Made by a program: the position numbers and the translations under genes. A stretch of 64,000 nt of DNA, taken from Spongilla lacustris. Taxonomy: Eukaryota; Porifera; Demospongiae; Spongillida; Spongillidae. The notes under the pieces are model-generated. The model searched no databases. It was not told the origin of the DNA and saw only the letters and a list, made by a program, of their open reading frames with translations. Numbering within the stretch: position 1 is the first letter of the stretch; each line of letters begins with the position of its first letter. Location of the stretch: positions 3,793,137-3,857,136 of the forward strand of contig OX442422.1 of assembly GCA_949361645.1 (NCBI GenBank). Reading direction: 5' to 3'. This document shows positions 1-13,500 of the stretch, one piece after another.

Positions 1-209
1 AGTATGGAAGTGGTGAGGATAGAAAAGTGATAGGAGAATGGGGGTGCAGTGAAGAAAGTGCATAGAAAAGTACACTTGGAACCAAGGTGTTACTGGTAAA
101 ATTAATCATTTTTATCACAAATCAGTATGGCGCATGTTAATCACAAATTTGTTAACACAATTCCATCATGAACCTCCTCACTGGCTGGATTGTATATTCT
201 TGTACTTAC

Positions 210-3200
210 AATGCGGTTTTGCTCACAATCATGACGACTGCAGATACCACTCCCACCAACAGACCCAGATCAGCTCCTAGCAGTACAGTTGCTACAAATG
301 CCACCAACCACAAAATCTGACGATGATTATGAGCCACAAGTGAACAAGTTACGTGTACATGTACATGTACACACAAAACCATCCCTTACACATAACAACC
401 ATCCATAACTTTTGAGCATGAGCAAATACATACTCATGTGAAAGGAAGAGACAAATGTGGCGGACAGGTACTGAACTATTAAGTACTATGTTTATGTTGT
501 AATGGGGATTTCTCCAGTAAGGTTTCCATTGTGCGCTGGCCAAAATTGCCCTGCGGATGTCAGTGGCCACAATGCAATGGGGGCCCATTCTGCACGACGG
601 CTCTTATATTGTGCACGTACATGTGTATGTACAGTGTACATGTATAGTACATGTATATGTGTGTGCCATTTTGTAGAAAAACAGAAATTGCTGTGTCCCT
701 GTCTCAGACGTTTAATATGCGGACATGTTTGCAGTTCTTTACACACAAGATGTGTCAGTGAAAAACACTCGACGCATGTACATGTACCCCTTCACAATTG
801 CAGGTATAGGTTCTATGTTTTTGACACAAGCATGTATGTAAGTCCCTACATACATGTACATGTACATGTATGCATGTGTACACTTACTGTATCTGAGAAG
901 GAGATTTTGAAGTACTTCCACACATCTTTAAACTGCAGGAACATACCATATAGGGCCACCCAAATAATGGATGCAAGCACAGCCTGTGCAAATTTGGAGA
1001 AAGAAACAAAAAAACATACATGTACATTTTGTATGGCAAACAATATAATAAGTACATGTAAATGTGCAACAAAGACCTACATACATGTATGCATGTACAA
1101 ATCACTGGCCAGCCAAAAAAGATACATGTACAATGTACAGTGTACATGTAGAATACACTACTACACATACATGTACATATAATGCATACATTTTGTACTC
1201 ACCGACAAGTACATTGAGAATGTGCACTTACCCGAGGCAACTGCTCAAACACAAACCCCAACAAGACCAGGACAACAGCTATTACAACTGATGATATGAG
1301 ACCCACCAGCTACAAAGGAAGAATTAAATTAACATTAAATTAATGTACATCATGTACATGTACCTGCATGCTGCAAACATTTGCGTGTGAGTACGTTAAA
1401 AAGTCCATGACATACTTTATGGACAGCCCCCATACACAACAAGTATTGGTGCACATGTACATGTGTACAGCACGAAATAAGTGAATGTACACACATACAT
1501 TACATCAACAATTACTAATCACAACCCTACATGTAGACAAACCTGTGTCTTTCCTCCTGCACTGACTTGGACCAGTGTTCTAGAGAAACAGCTGGCCGAG
1601 TTGAAGGAACTGAAGAAGGCTCCAGCAATATTGCAAAGGCCATATGCTATGAACTCCTATAAACATAAAGCAATGCTGACTGTACAAGTTACATGTATGT
1701 ACGATGTATGTACAAGTTTCATTTCAAAAGACGCTTCTTGGCAGCGTGTCGCTTCATCGTAAGTACATGTGCCCTTTTCTAAACTTATACATGTACATGT
1801 AGTTCTCACCTGATTAGAGCTAATGGTGTAGTCATGTTTCTTTGCTAACACTTGTGCAAGGGATGCCCCAAATACGTAGGTGACTATTGAGATGGCAAAG
1901 GCATTGGAGAGTGTAGCAATCATGAGGTCTCCCTTGGGGTAGGTCAGAGGTGGGAGGCTGGAGTAATAGGGAAAGCACTTAGCCCAATGAAAAAGGGAGA
2001 ATCATGGAAAGTATTATAATACTGTCATGCACACCAACACACATAACTTACTTGTGCATGCATGTACATGTAAATGTACAACCTGTATTTGCACACCAAT
2101 ATTCATAAGTGGTTAGTTACATTGGATGTACATGTACATGTACAAGTGTACATGTACATATAGCCATATACATACAACTAAGCTCACACACATCACTTGG
2201 CTCTCTTGCAAAGGCATCTGGAAGTATATGTACATACATGTATAGCCAACATTGCAACAACTCTTCAGGACTACAGTGTTCCAGGTGAAAAGCTGCCTAA
2301 ATTGATCATTTCATTTGTAACTTTTGAACCATTTATGCTATAATCATATGGGGTTTACATTTTCACATTTAACCATCATTTTTTTACATACATAGGTTTT
2401 ACATTGCAGTTATTAAGTGTAAACAAATAATGGTTATGGATAAACAAACAACGGTTTAAAGCTACTGTTCGTAATGTAACTCCTGTAAGGGATGTGGTTT
2501 AGAGCTCAAATTTATTTCTTCTTAGTACATGTACCTATGTACATGGAAGATTGGTTGCTTAAGTCGATCACAACCGTTAGAAAGATCGGTCCCAATTTAC
2601 ACATTTTTTTTAGGTGTCTCACGGGTTCGCAATATTTCAGACAAATTAATTTGACTTACATGTAAGGGTTAAACGTTTATTTTCTAAGTGAGAAGTCCCT
2701 GGGGTATTTATACATTTTTGCAGCATTAAATAACTAATTAACAGCTAAAATCAAAGCCATTTTCCCCCCCGTCTTATCCGAATACCATAGTAAAACTGTA
2801 GATCTATTTCATGGGTTTGATGTATGCTATTATGTGTTCTAAATGTACAAGTAGAACAACCTAGATCAACTAATCAGATTGCTAGCAAAAATCATGAAAC
2901 ATAGCCACAATTTTACTATAATATACAGAAAAATCCTAAAAATGAGAGAAAAATAGTTTCAATTTACATATATTTTAGTCTTTAATAGTTATTTAATGTT
3001 GATACCAACTTACCGGCCAAAGAAATATATTTATAGAAAAATTTAACCCTTACATGTAAATCAAACAAATTTGTCTGAAATATTGCAAACCATGAGACAA
3101 CTTGAAAAACTCATAAATCTGGACCAATCGTTCGAACGGTTGTGACATAAGCAACCAATCTTACCATGTACATGTACAAGTACATACATGTAGGTTCTAA

Positions 3201-6200
3201 GAAAGGACTATCCATAAAAAAATAAATTTGAGCTCTTAACTACATTCCTTACACCAGTTACAGGAGTTGTAAACATTACAAAATATAGCTTTAAACCGTT
3301 GTTTGTTTATCCATAACCATTATTTGTTTAATAAACATCAAGTGTTGTAAAGAAATGATGGCTGAATGTGAAAATCCTAACCCCATGATTATGCTTCAAA
3401 AGTTACAAAAGAAATGGCCAAAAAAATCAGTTTAGTTAGTTTTCACCTGGAACACAGTATCATTTGTCCACTAATGTTTATAAGCAAAACATTAACAGCA
3501 AGAATAGCAATACAATGTAACAATTGTTTACCACATTGACCTTTTATTTTTGCTCACTTGTAAGATTACATGTAAGTCAGAATATGGCGCTCTGTGTATG
3601 TACACTGCAGCACTTGTGTGTGGCACACAACTCACCTTGATGGCACTTTTCCCACAACTGGCACGTGGAACTTTGCATGAAGGCCTATACCTGCAGAGAA
3701 TGCTATGCCAATTATCACCTGCATGGAAGTGGAATGTACAGTAGTCAGGTACATGCATACATGTGCACATGTACATGCATATACTTGTACATGTCCACAC
3801 GCTTGAACTAAACGTACATGTATGCCCCACATGGAAACAAATTACAGAATGAAAGTTAATGTGAGACGAATGGTGTGCTTTATTCAACTTGCTTACATGT
3901 ACTAACAACACTCACCATGAGAATCTGAGATGGTATGGGAATGGGCCACTTGATTATTCTGGCCGTTGACCACCACAGCTTACAGGAGCACTTCACTTTG
4001 GGCAGCAGCTTTTCATTGACCACTTTGAACACAAACAGCAGGATGATGCTGATCACTGATATCACAAATGCACCAGTGTTGACGTAGTGCGGCCAATTGA
4101 AGATCTGACGGAACACCTCTACCCACATCTTTGAAAGTAAATGCACATTGGGGGTGTCAACTCGAGCTGAATTTTACATGTACATGTACATGTACATGCA
4201 CATCAAGTAAATTTAATGACCCAATACATACATGTAGTACCACTTTCAATTTGCTATCAATCATTAACACAATTTTATACTTACTACTTACACAACTGAC
4301 AGTTTATAACAACACTACAGTACAGTGCAACACATGAAGTAGGTCAGTTTACAAAAGATGACTAAACTACAAGCAAGAACTGCCAACTAAATACAATACA
4401 TGTACATGCATGTACACTAACCAATTCCAATTTATCAAGTCATTGAGATACAAGACATTCACTGCCTGACATAACCATTCGTTTCACGTTTACGGTACAA
4501 AAACAAACAAACATTATTTCATTGATTACGCACTACCAAGAATTATCATGTAATCAATTACTGTATTAACCTTCTACATGCACATATACATACAATTTTA
4601 ATCTATCATTTTCCCACTGCACTAAGGTACACACTGTGCATTATTATGTACGTGTAACATGTACATGTACAGTGTATATGTACATGTATTTAACCATGAC
4701 CAAAAATCAGTTAATTTATATACATTTGTACCCTTACAACCTTTGGGGACTCCTATATGCAAACACCCAGCACAACAAATTCACATGCAGGTCACGATTA
4801 GTGATTTGCACCCACAGCTCTTAAGGACAACACAACACATCACTCACTCGTGGAAAGTTGAGTATGTCAGGAAATCTGTGTACAAGAGGAGTGATGGACA
4901 GCTTCATACCAAAGATGTGGGAGACCTGGCTGGTGAAGACGAGGACAGCCACTGCTGTGGTATAACCAGATACAAGGGGCTCCGACAGGAAGATGCTTAC
5001 AAAGCCCATCTGGAAACATCCCATCACAAGCTGCATATACACATACAGGTAATAAGGAAGAAGAGCCAGTAGCCAATGACAACCAAATGAATGCTAACTA
5101 AATTTTAAAACACATGTCTGATGTTGTAGACATGGCTACAAACATCTATGTATACAAGTATGCATGCAGTATTTCCCAATGATGGAAACCATTTTGCGTT
5201 AAACTAGTCACACCTTGTTTGTACAATGTACGTGTACACCAACATGCTTCATGAGTGTATCAAGTACACATGCATGAACGACAAAAAAAAAGAAGAAGCA
5301 AATTGCAAGAACCGTTATTACAAAGGGCCCTCAGCATATCACCAAGTTCTGCACACACCTTTCTTGTGCACAACCCATGTTGGGTCCAACATGTACATGT
5401 ATGATGAATGTCATGTGCTTAAAGAGGTTGATACTGATGCACAGCAATACATGAGTGATGGCATTTGTAAAGGAAGAGTGCATGTACATGTACATGTACA
5501 TATACTGTATACTACAATCAGGCAACTCAACAATTTACGTAGGATACTTGTTTACACTAGTGTGGGTGTGACGGGTGGTCCATTGAGTGACCACAAGTAA
5601 AATACTTATTTTCATTCATCACTGGTTTGTTTTGCACAAAAGTAATGTGAATACAATGGATAGCTTCTAACAAGTACATGTATAAAGTAATTCAATCGAT
5701 ACATTGACATTATACACGTACAGTGTACGTGTACATGTAACTGACAAGAATTATCACATTGAAAGAGATCTAACACACCTACAAATCAAGATTTGAATTT
5801 GAATGGCAACAAGGTTCACCAAATATCAAATATTTGGTGGTGCTTATCAAAAAATCATCCTTAAATACATGTACATGTACACAGATGTGGTTCTCTTTTT
5901 TTCTCTTTGACACAATTCATTCACACAATAAAACACACCAACCATCATAAGTCCAGAAGTGAATGCCATGGAGACAGCTATCTCAACCTTCAGCTCTCCA
6001 CATGTCAAATTGCTGACATTGTCAACAAAGGCAGAGCCCATATCCTCGTCCATGCAGAAGTCCAACCCCCTCTCCGAGAACACCTGGTTGATAGCACTGC
6101 CCACCATCAAGCTGACAAGAGACACAGTTCCTGCATACAAATAACACATCAACCAGCAGTACCAGTCTATACATGTAATGTTTGAATATATTTTAGCATA

Positions 6201-8502
6201 TCCATGTATGTGCACATGTACATCTACACATACATGTAAGTTAATTGAACGTGGTGGGTACATAAAATACATACATATACATGTACAGTGTAACCTTTCT
6301 GTATCGTACATGTACATGTAGGTGCATTTGGCACTGAACCAGGATCACAAACATGCACATGTACTTGTTGCCATCCATTTAAGTTCCACGCTATACATGT
6401 ACGTGCACTTCTACAATACAGAAAGCTGCACTAAAATACAGAAAGCTGCACTGTACATTGTACCTGTGTAGCATAACCTGCTCCAACGACTGCGATACTT
6501 GTTTGTTCAACCCCCCACCCATTTCTTAAGGCCTTACTGACACGTAGTGATGAGTATGTGGTACATGTATACGTGGTATGCCAAATGACAGCCATCAATT
6601 TGTAAGCTGCACACGTATTTGTACACTTACCAAGAGAGATGTGCCTGGAGGATCCCATGATTGAGTACACAATCACAGGGACCAGTGAGGTGTACAGGCC
6701 ATACACAGGGTCCATGTTGGCCAGGAGTGCATATGCCAAACCTGATGGATATAATATGATGAGCGTGTTTGGTAGAGATAGAAGGACAAGCACCGTGACA
6801 TTTCTTTCATTTCAGAGGGACATGTACATGTATGTATATGTATTTCGTATGTAAATTGCATTGTAAGTACATGTGACCATTTTGGTACGTTTCTGGTCTA
6901 TCATACACTTATATAGGGTTAAGGAGATAACTTATGACCAAATATTTACAGTACATGTAAGAAAAGGAAGCTTTCTGTACCACATCACTCCTACTCTCCA
7001 CTTCCAATAGATGCACACCCTCGTCCCCACCAATAGATACACCCTCCCCATTTTCTCTACTACCCTTATAGGTCCACACCCCTCCTGGTCTACATGTAGA
7101 TCAACAACTGCACCCATTCCTACACGTGGATGTAGATACCACTACCCCAATAGATGCACACCCTACCTCCCCATCACCATGCATGCAAATATGTAAATAA
7201 GCACAGATTCTGGATAGGAAGCAAGAAGCATATAGTGTACATGTACATGTACATCAAAACAAATGATGTCCAATTGTCAGCAAGTGCTAAATGCATGGGG
7301 GAACATTTATGAACAAAAAGTGTATTATCTTCACAACCTGCATAATTGACACAGTGCTCAAGGCTTCAAAAGAGCACATAGTTTGCACCTCATTCCACAG
7401 CCCCATACTGTACAGATGGCTCACACTGCCACATGTGCACACATGCATACATGCACACACATGCACATGCACATGCACACACATGCACACATGTACACAC
7501 ATGCACACACATGCACACATGTACACATGCACACATGTACACACATGCACACATGCACACACATGCACACATGCACACACATGCACACATGTACACACAT
7601 GCACACATGTACACACATGCACACATGTACACACATGCACACATGTACATGCACACATGCACACACATGCACACATGTACACACATGCACACACATGCAC
7701 ACATGTACACATGCACACATGTACACACATGCACACATGTACACATGCACACATGTACACACATGCACATGCACACACATGCACACATGTACACACATGC
7801 ACACACATGCACACATGTACACATGCACACATGTACACACATGCACACATGCACACACATGCACACATGTACACACATGCACACATGTACATGCACACAT
7901 GCACACACATGCACACATGTACACACATGCACACATGCATACACATCCCCACATGTACATCATATATAGCTCACACATGCACACACATGCACATGCACAC
8001 CATATGCAGCTCACCTTGTGGTATGTGCACCACGGCCACTGTCAGCCCCGATATGATGTCGGGCATGATATACTGTAGCCTATAGGTCCATGTCCACTGG
8101 AGGATGGGTAGGTGGGTGAGGAGGAACCTCAGCCATGCCTGCCTGCTCATGGGAGGCTTGATGGCGCTGAGGACTGGCTCTGGAGGGACCATGGAGGTGG
8201 CCAGCCTCATAAGAGGTACAGACACTGTCTTCCGCTTTACATGTCTCTCTTCATGACTAAAGCGCAATAAAAAATAATCAATCAGATGGCGCCCTCTGAA
8301 CTCAATTGAATTAAACGCACCCTTTAGGTCATGCAACGAACACAACACCGTATCCCCGGCATGATATGGTCAAACACACACTCTTGGTTATCTTTATGAC
8401 ACAAAGCATGCGAGAGACAATAACCCACCTTTCATTCGCACACGTCACGCTTGCAGACGTACTAGTACCCGTCTGTGTAAGAGCTGCACTGCTATCCGCC
8501 AT
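210..8502 (-). CDS. SLC26/SulP anion transporter gene A (3' end outside window)
   Basis: This is a multi-exon membrane anion transporter of the SLC26 (SulP) family. Exons on the minus strand: 8502-8429, 8256-8015, 6741-6631, 6130-5943, 5030-4848, 4128-3916, 3718-3636, 1957-1810, 1656-1543, 1309-1232, 983-888 and 316-210. All junctions keep frame, giving about 545 codons. The ATG at 8502 opens [10 protein letters not shown]; exon 1 ends AAAG|GTGGGT and joins exon 2 in phase. Exon 3 matches the SLC26 signature (P-V-Y-G-L-Y-T-S ... Y-x3-G-S-S-R). Exon 4 carries a Cys/Asn-rich predicted extracellular loop with NVSNLTC (glycosylation sequons). Exons 5-12 carry the remaining membrane helices, including [25 protein letters not shown] and [11 protein letters not shown]. 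The final visible exon ends in phase 2 with a good donor (GTAAGTAC), so the C-terminal STAS domain must lie left of position 1. The exon 4 donor (GTTGGT) is weak, but exon 5 joins it in the correct place by comparison with gene B. The transported ion cannot be read from the sequence. Confidence 0.95.
2272..3465. mobile_element. ~1.2-kb foldback element (Tc1/mariner-like ends) in gene A intron 7
   Basis: Almost the whole element is a long imperfect inverted repeat with arms of about 550-600 bp. The left end reads TACAGTGTTCCAGGTGAAAA; the reverse complement of the right end reads TACTGTGTTCCAGGTGAAAA. Internal pieces also pair, for example the block around 2400-2450 with 3290-3335, and TTACATGTAAGGGTTAAA near 2655 with its complement near 3050. 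TA at both borders and CAGTG-type ends resemble non-autonomous Tc1/mariner elements. No transposase ORF is present. Confidence 0.75.
7428..8000. repeat. ACACATGC/ACATGTAC alternating purine-pyrimidine array in gene A intron 2
   Basis: About 570 bp of imperfect tandem CA/TG sequence built from ACACATGCACAC and ACATGTACAC blocks. It alternates purine and pyrimidine almost without break, a pattern known to favour left-handed Z-DNA. The long open frames across it on both strands are artefacts of the low-complexity sequence. It lies between exon 3 and exon 2 of SLC26 gene A, ending just downstream of the exon 2 donor. Confidence 0.9.
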
Positions 8503-10260
8503 TGCATGCACCACACCTGTATACTGGTATAACGCTGAAGATGCACACGGCATAGGGCTGTTACCTTTAAAACATGGTCCCAGGAACCTGAAACTGGTCA
8601 CGTGCGGCTATGATTAAATAACTAACATTAATATAGCAGTTACGTTTATGACGTAATACGTAAGTCATACATGTATTGCATGTTACTGATGGTTACGTCA
8701 CCACATTTCTCACAACCTCCTTTGATATAAAATTTAAGCTTTCGATTAGAATGAGATAAGTGAGATAAGACCTAACCCTGCACAAAGAGATTTTTGCTCG
8801 TAAGTGGGTGTGGGAAATAAGAACGACGCGCGCGGCGGACACACTCGTTCCAACCGTCCCCAACGGATGTTATGATGCTGTCTGATGTACATGTAGCCTT
8901 ATTAAATAGAGCAAAAGAACCGAATGTAGAACGCACCCCTAAGGAAGACTAAATCTCATTACAGTTTTTAATCAACAGTCACGTGTTTACATTGAATTTA
9001 CTCTTAAGAAGTCCGTAAAACATTAGTTTCGATGTTACTAAACATTTATAAAAATGCTACGTATATATGATAAGGGAACAGATTTGGCTCCCACCTGCCT
9101 GTGGTCTATCGCCGGTGGCTGGTGGTTAAGCGATACGAAGTTGATCGCTTGAAGATGCAATCTCGCCGAATGAGCCAGCTAATAGCCATGCTAGCCATAA
9201 TTACCCCGTGTAGTCGTGCACCATAGAAATTTCGTTTTTAAGCGGGTGGCAAACCCCGGCCCATGCATCATTATTCATTGTTAATATTTTCATTACGGGT
9301 CTGAAAGCCGCCCTCTCATAAAAAAAAAAAAGATAAAACCATGGAACCAATTTGCGGTTTGTGGGCCAATGTAATATGTAGCTATTTACCAAATTATTAT
9401 GGTTAGTCAATGCAAATGTTATGGAAGTCACAACTGACGTCGACACTGACGAAGAACACTTTGAGTTTAGATGCAACAGGTGTGTGCATGTTGTAGTCAT
9501 TGCTCAGTGATGAATGGGCTGGAATTGGTGTCCATACCAAATCACCACACTTAATTTTTGTGCTAATTCTTTTCATCTCTTAGTGGTGGAGTCAATTCAT
9601 TTCATTTAGTTCCATCTGATCTTCTACTGCAGCATAGCATGTACACCAGATATTGTAGGAGAAATACGCATTATAATTTAACTTCTTAAAATTTTTCATA
9701 CAAACATATCAGGTATTACCTTTTCCATCAGTGTAACCTAAACTGCATTATCTGACTTGCAATCGACCAAATGCCATCCAAGCACAACATCAATGATGAT
9801 CAGCAATGGTAATGCTCGTACATGCTTCAGTCTGATCTAAACTTGTGCACACAATATAATACTCACTGAAGTGAGTGGTAGCAGGAAATACCAACCATTG
9901 CTTCACTGTCAACAGAGGCACAGACTTCTGAAGCCCCATGCACTATACATCATGCAAACTCAATCATAACTAGTGAAAGCTTGGAGTTAGATGGCAATGA
10001 AATAAGGAGAACCTTGGTAATAAATGGTGAAAGCCCTAAAGATCATATTAGTATACGTTTTAAAACCCTAGACTTGTTCTTACCTTATCCTTAAATGGCT
10101 GGGGTTATTCTTTTCTGCCTTCTTTGTGGTGAAATAATATGTAAATGAACTATGGAATATTAATTTTATCCTTCTACATGTAGCTTTGCACATGTGGTAA
10201 CACGTCATTATAACACACCAGAATAGATCGGTTTGGCATTTTCAGCAACAGTGGCCTTTC
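8503..10260. other. Upstream flank of gene A, no gene found
   Basis: This is the likely promoter and 5' flank of SLC26 gene A. I see no convincing coding exon or RNA gene and no clear core promoter motif. Open frames here are short and unlike proteins. Confidence 0.5.
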
Positions 10261-10268
10261 CTTGTATG

Positions 10269-10592
10269 CTACTTTGGCCTGACCCTCTTTTCTGCAACTT
10301 TTGCCTTCTCCTCTGCTACTATGGCTCTTTCTTCTGCTGATTTGGCTCTCACTTGTGCTTCAGAAGCCTTCTCTTCTGCTACTCTGGCCCTTTCTTCTGC
10401 TACTTTGGCCCTTTCTTCTGCTACTCTGGCCCTTTCTTCTGCTACTTTGGCTCTTTCTTCTGCTACTTTGATCCTCTCACTTCTCTTCATCTATTTTCAT
10501 CCTTTTATTGGCATTAGAAGTTGTCATTTCAAATGCAGAAGCTGTTTCTTCAGTGATATTAGGTCTTTTTCCAGCTCTTATTGTCATTCCTT
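10269..10592 (-). pseudogene. Coiled-coil exon with 21-bp heptad repeats, frameshifted
   Basis: On the minus strand, after an acceptor (TTTTTCAG at 10593-10600), a frame reads GMTIRAGKRPNITEET and continues to MKIDEEK followed by TGA. In the next frame it continues as about nine copies of a seven-residue unit (A-K/R-V-A-E-E-R) to a stop near 10269. The heptads come from a 21-bp tandem repeat (GTAGCAGAAGAAAGAGCCAAA and variants) and would form a charged single-helix or coiled-coil segment. The frameshift sits just before the repeats, which suggests decay, although a missed small intron is possible. The family is not recognised. Confidence 0.45.
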
Positions 10593-10599
10593 CTGAAAA

Positions 10600-13500
10600 A
10601 TAAAATGGCGCCTTTTCAGTTGTGATTAGTGGACAATGAGGAATGTGAGGAATAATGAGTGGAACTATATTAGTAAGCTAAAATGTAAAGAAAATGGACT
10701 GTATTTAAGTAGTATAAACAGACAAGCACAGCAAATTATTCACTCACGTGCTGCAAAAGAGGTACTATCTTTTCTGGGTGGAGGCAGTGGAGGGTCATGT
10801 ATGGTCTGTGGGGAGGCAATGTAGAATATAGTGACTTGTAATTCTATCCATATTAAATGTGCATGTATACATATATGTACCATAAACACAGCCTGAATTT
10901 GGATACTGAGATGACACAAGTACAAACTTTGTTCTTGCCTATACCTTGCCGGGCAATACATTTTGTTGAGACTTTAAAAAATATTGTGACTGTACTGAAT
11001 CATGTGCTCGGCTGGCATTAATTACTATACTGGTACTCTTATAGTGCCTATCGAAATTTGCAATGCAATGTATACAGGGAAATTATGTAAAACTGGCCAG
11101 CCAGCTTTGCTTTTAAATGTGCACAGTTTACTTCATCTGGTTTTAACCCCCCCCCCTCCCCCTCCTGATGTTATTACTTCAACAATTTCTAATATTTCAA
11201 ATTTTGACGGAAGGGGCATGTGTCCCACCACCTCTTTTGGCTTGCTCCTTAAACGAATACCTACAATTGTGCTGTGTTTTTAAAAAAAGCAAGATAAAAG
11301 TTAACAATGAGGTGGGACACATGATCTGCAAATCTGAATTATGTGTAGCTGTCTTTGACTATTGGCAGAAGCAGCCTCCTTTCAGAGACTGTCAACCACA
11401 CAATAAAAATTCATCAACCATAGACTGGTACCAGTTGGTTAATTGACAAATACATTGACAAGTTTAATTTGGTGCTAATAGAAAAATTATTTGTATGTAA
11501 CTGTACCCTGGACTATTCTCTTTTTAATAACATCTATCTTACACAGATTTAAAATATTTTGGGGGTCGGATGTGTTGCTTTGTACCACCATCAAGTAGCA
11601 TGCAACTCTCTTATATTTTGTTACCATCTTTTACAGGAGCACACACATTATTGGTATTGTATGCTGTGTAAATGAGAATATTGGATGGATACAGGTATAA
11701 TCATGCATACATGTACATGTATCTGCATAAGTTTCTGCTACAGACCAGACTTGTTAGTAATTATAAGTGTTACATGTACATTGTATGGTGAGAGGTGCAC
11801 TTTACCTGCTGCTTTGAGTTCTGGAAACATGCGTTGTTCAGGTTACTATGCACACCAACAGAATGCATGGGTACAGCTGAGGCCTCTGCAGCTCTTTCAA
11901 GAATAGATGGTAACATTTTTGTGTTAAAACAGGAAGCACTTTGTGAGTGTATTGCTCTCTTTGACAACATTCGTAATGTTGATATTCAATGGGTTATAAT
12001 CCATTATGACCCATGTCACCCACCTTGGAATGGGACTTCGTCCATACCAGGACACCATCTTCTTCCAGATTTCATGAGGAATTAAGCAGTTTAAATTCAG
12101 TTTCCTCCAGAATTAGCTGATCATCTGGATGTAACAAAGCATCACAATCACAATAGAATTTGTTCAGATATTCTGAAGTTGTTTTTCTATGTATCAATAC
12201 ATAATTTGCACAAAGATGTAGCAGTACAGTTCACATGTGATGGATGAAGGTGCATGTGTAACCTGATAGGGAGTGGTGAATAAGAGAGGAGAATCATGCA
12301 TTGTTACAGTGTAAATGTTCCGTGATAATTTCAAATATGTTCTAAACTGTTTATATCTCATGTAATCGAAAATTTTAGCTTCTGAGGCCATGTGGTTTGT
12401 GACATAAAACCCTTTAAACCTTTGAAATGCTGTCAAAACCTAAACGACTATCACAGGTCTACAGCAGTGCACCCAAATTGCTTGATTATATTAACTTACA
12501 TCATTAAATACATGTAATATTGCATTTCTTTTGTGCCTCGGCATGGTGATACAAGGGTAAGGTACGCATTTGTCCACTTGCATTCTCCAATTTAGAAGCA
12601 GCTAAAAAGGTGGTGAACAGAACAACTGCCACTACATGGCTGGAGTCTATCTACAGTGTACATGACCTTCCATTCTTAATTACACCTAGTAGTAGCATTG
12701 CGCACATGCATGGACTTTCTGCCAATGGTTTGGTACACTTCACAGAAGTCTGGGGACCTGACTGATTGGCTGTACCACAACGATAAATAGCCAGGGTAAC
12801 ATGAATCGAAGTGAGAAAATTCTAGTGCTTAACTGCTAATATTAATGAGTCTCTACACTAGGCTCAGTTTACACTGAAAAAATTTGTTGGAGAAGTATTA
12901 TGTTTGATACATGCTGTAGTGAGCACAATTGATTTGTGGAGTAAATGTGCTCCCCCTTTGGAGAGTCATGTGATCCATGCTTTTGCAAGGACTTAATGTG
13001 TGGATTAACAATAAAATCCAAAAATAGCCACAGTCATAACCACAAGTGAGGCATATTCATCATGGAGTTTTCTTTTTAAAACAAGTGGGTTCTTATTGGT
13101 TTATCTACAGCCTCTCATCTCATTAGATGGATGCAGCTATAAGCCATGCAATTTTAAGTTATCATCTGCAATGTTTCTTGCAACCACTTCTTGTTGTGTT
13201 CTTTATCATGGCTACAATCATTCACTTAAAGGCCGGCATACATGGGGCGACTTGTTGCATGCAACTAAAATGAATATGGGCAAAAGTTCTGTAATTCTTT
13301 AGTTTATTAATGGTTTTACCCATTTTCATTTCAGTTGCATGTGACACATTGCCCCATGTATGCCGGCCTTAACAATACAGTTTACACATCCCATATAAGC
13401 ACATCTGTGTGTACAATGTATGTACAATGTATGTATATGTGTACACATGTCCCTCTCAATGTAATGAGGGTGTCAAAGGAGCTCCTCTTATTACATGTAT

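Noticed and set aside
4659..5072. 137-codon plus-strand frame
   Set aside because: Antisense shadow of SLC26 gene A exon 5 and its flanks.
7428..8000. CRISPR-like array
   Set aside because: Repeats are contiguous without unique spacers, and the DNA is animal-type.
7287..8085. Long frames of [12 protein letters not shown] or [10 protein letters not shown] repeats on both strands
   Set aside because: They are the CA/TG array read in all frames. The same tract is open in several frames at once and lies in an intron.
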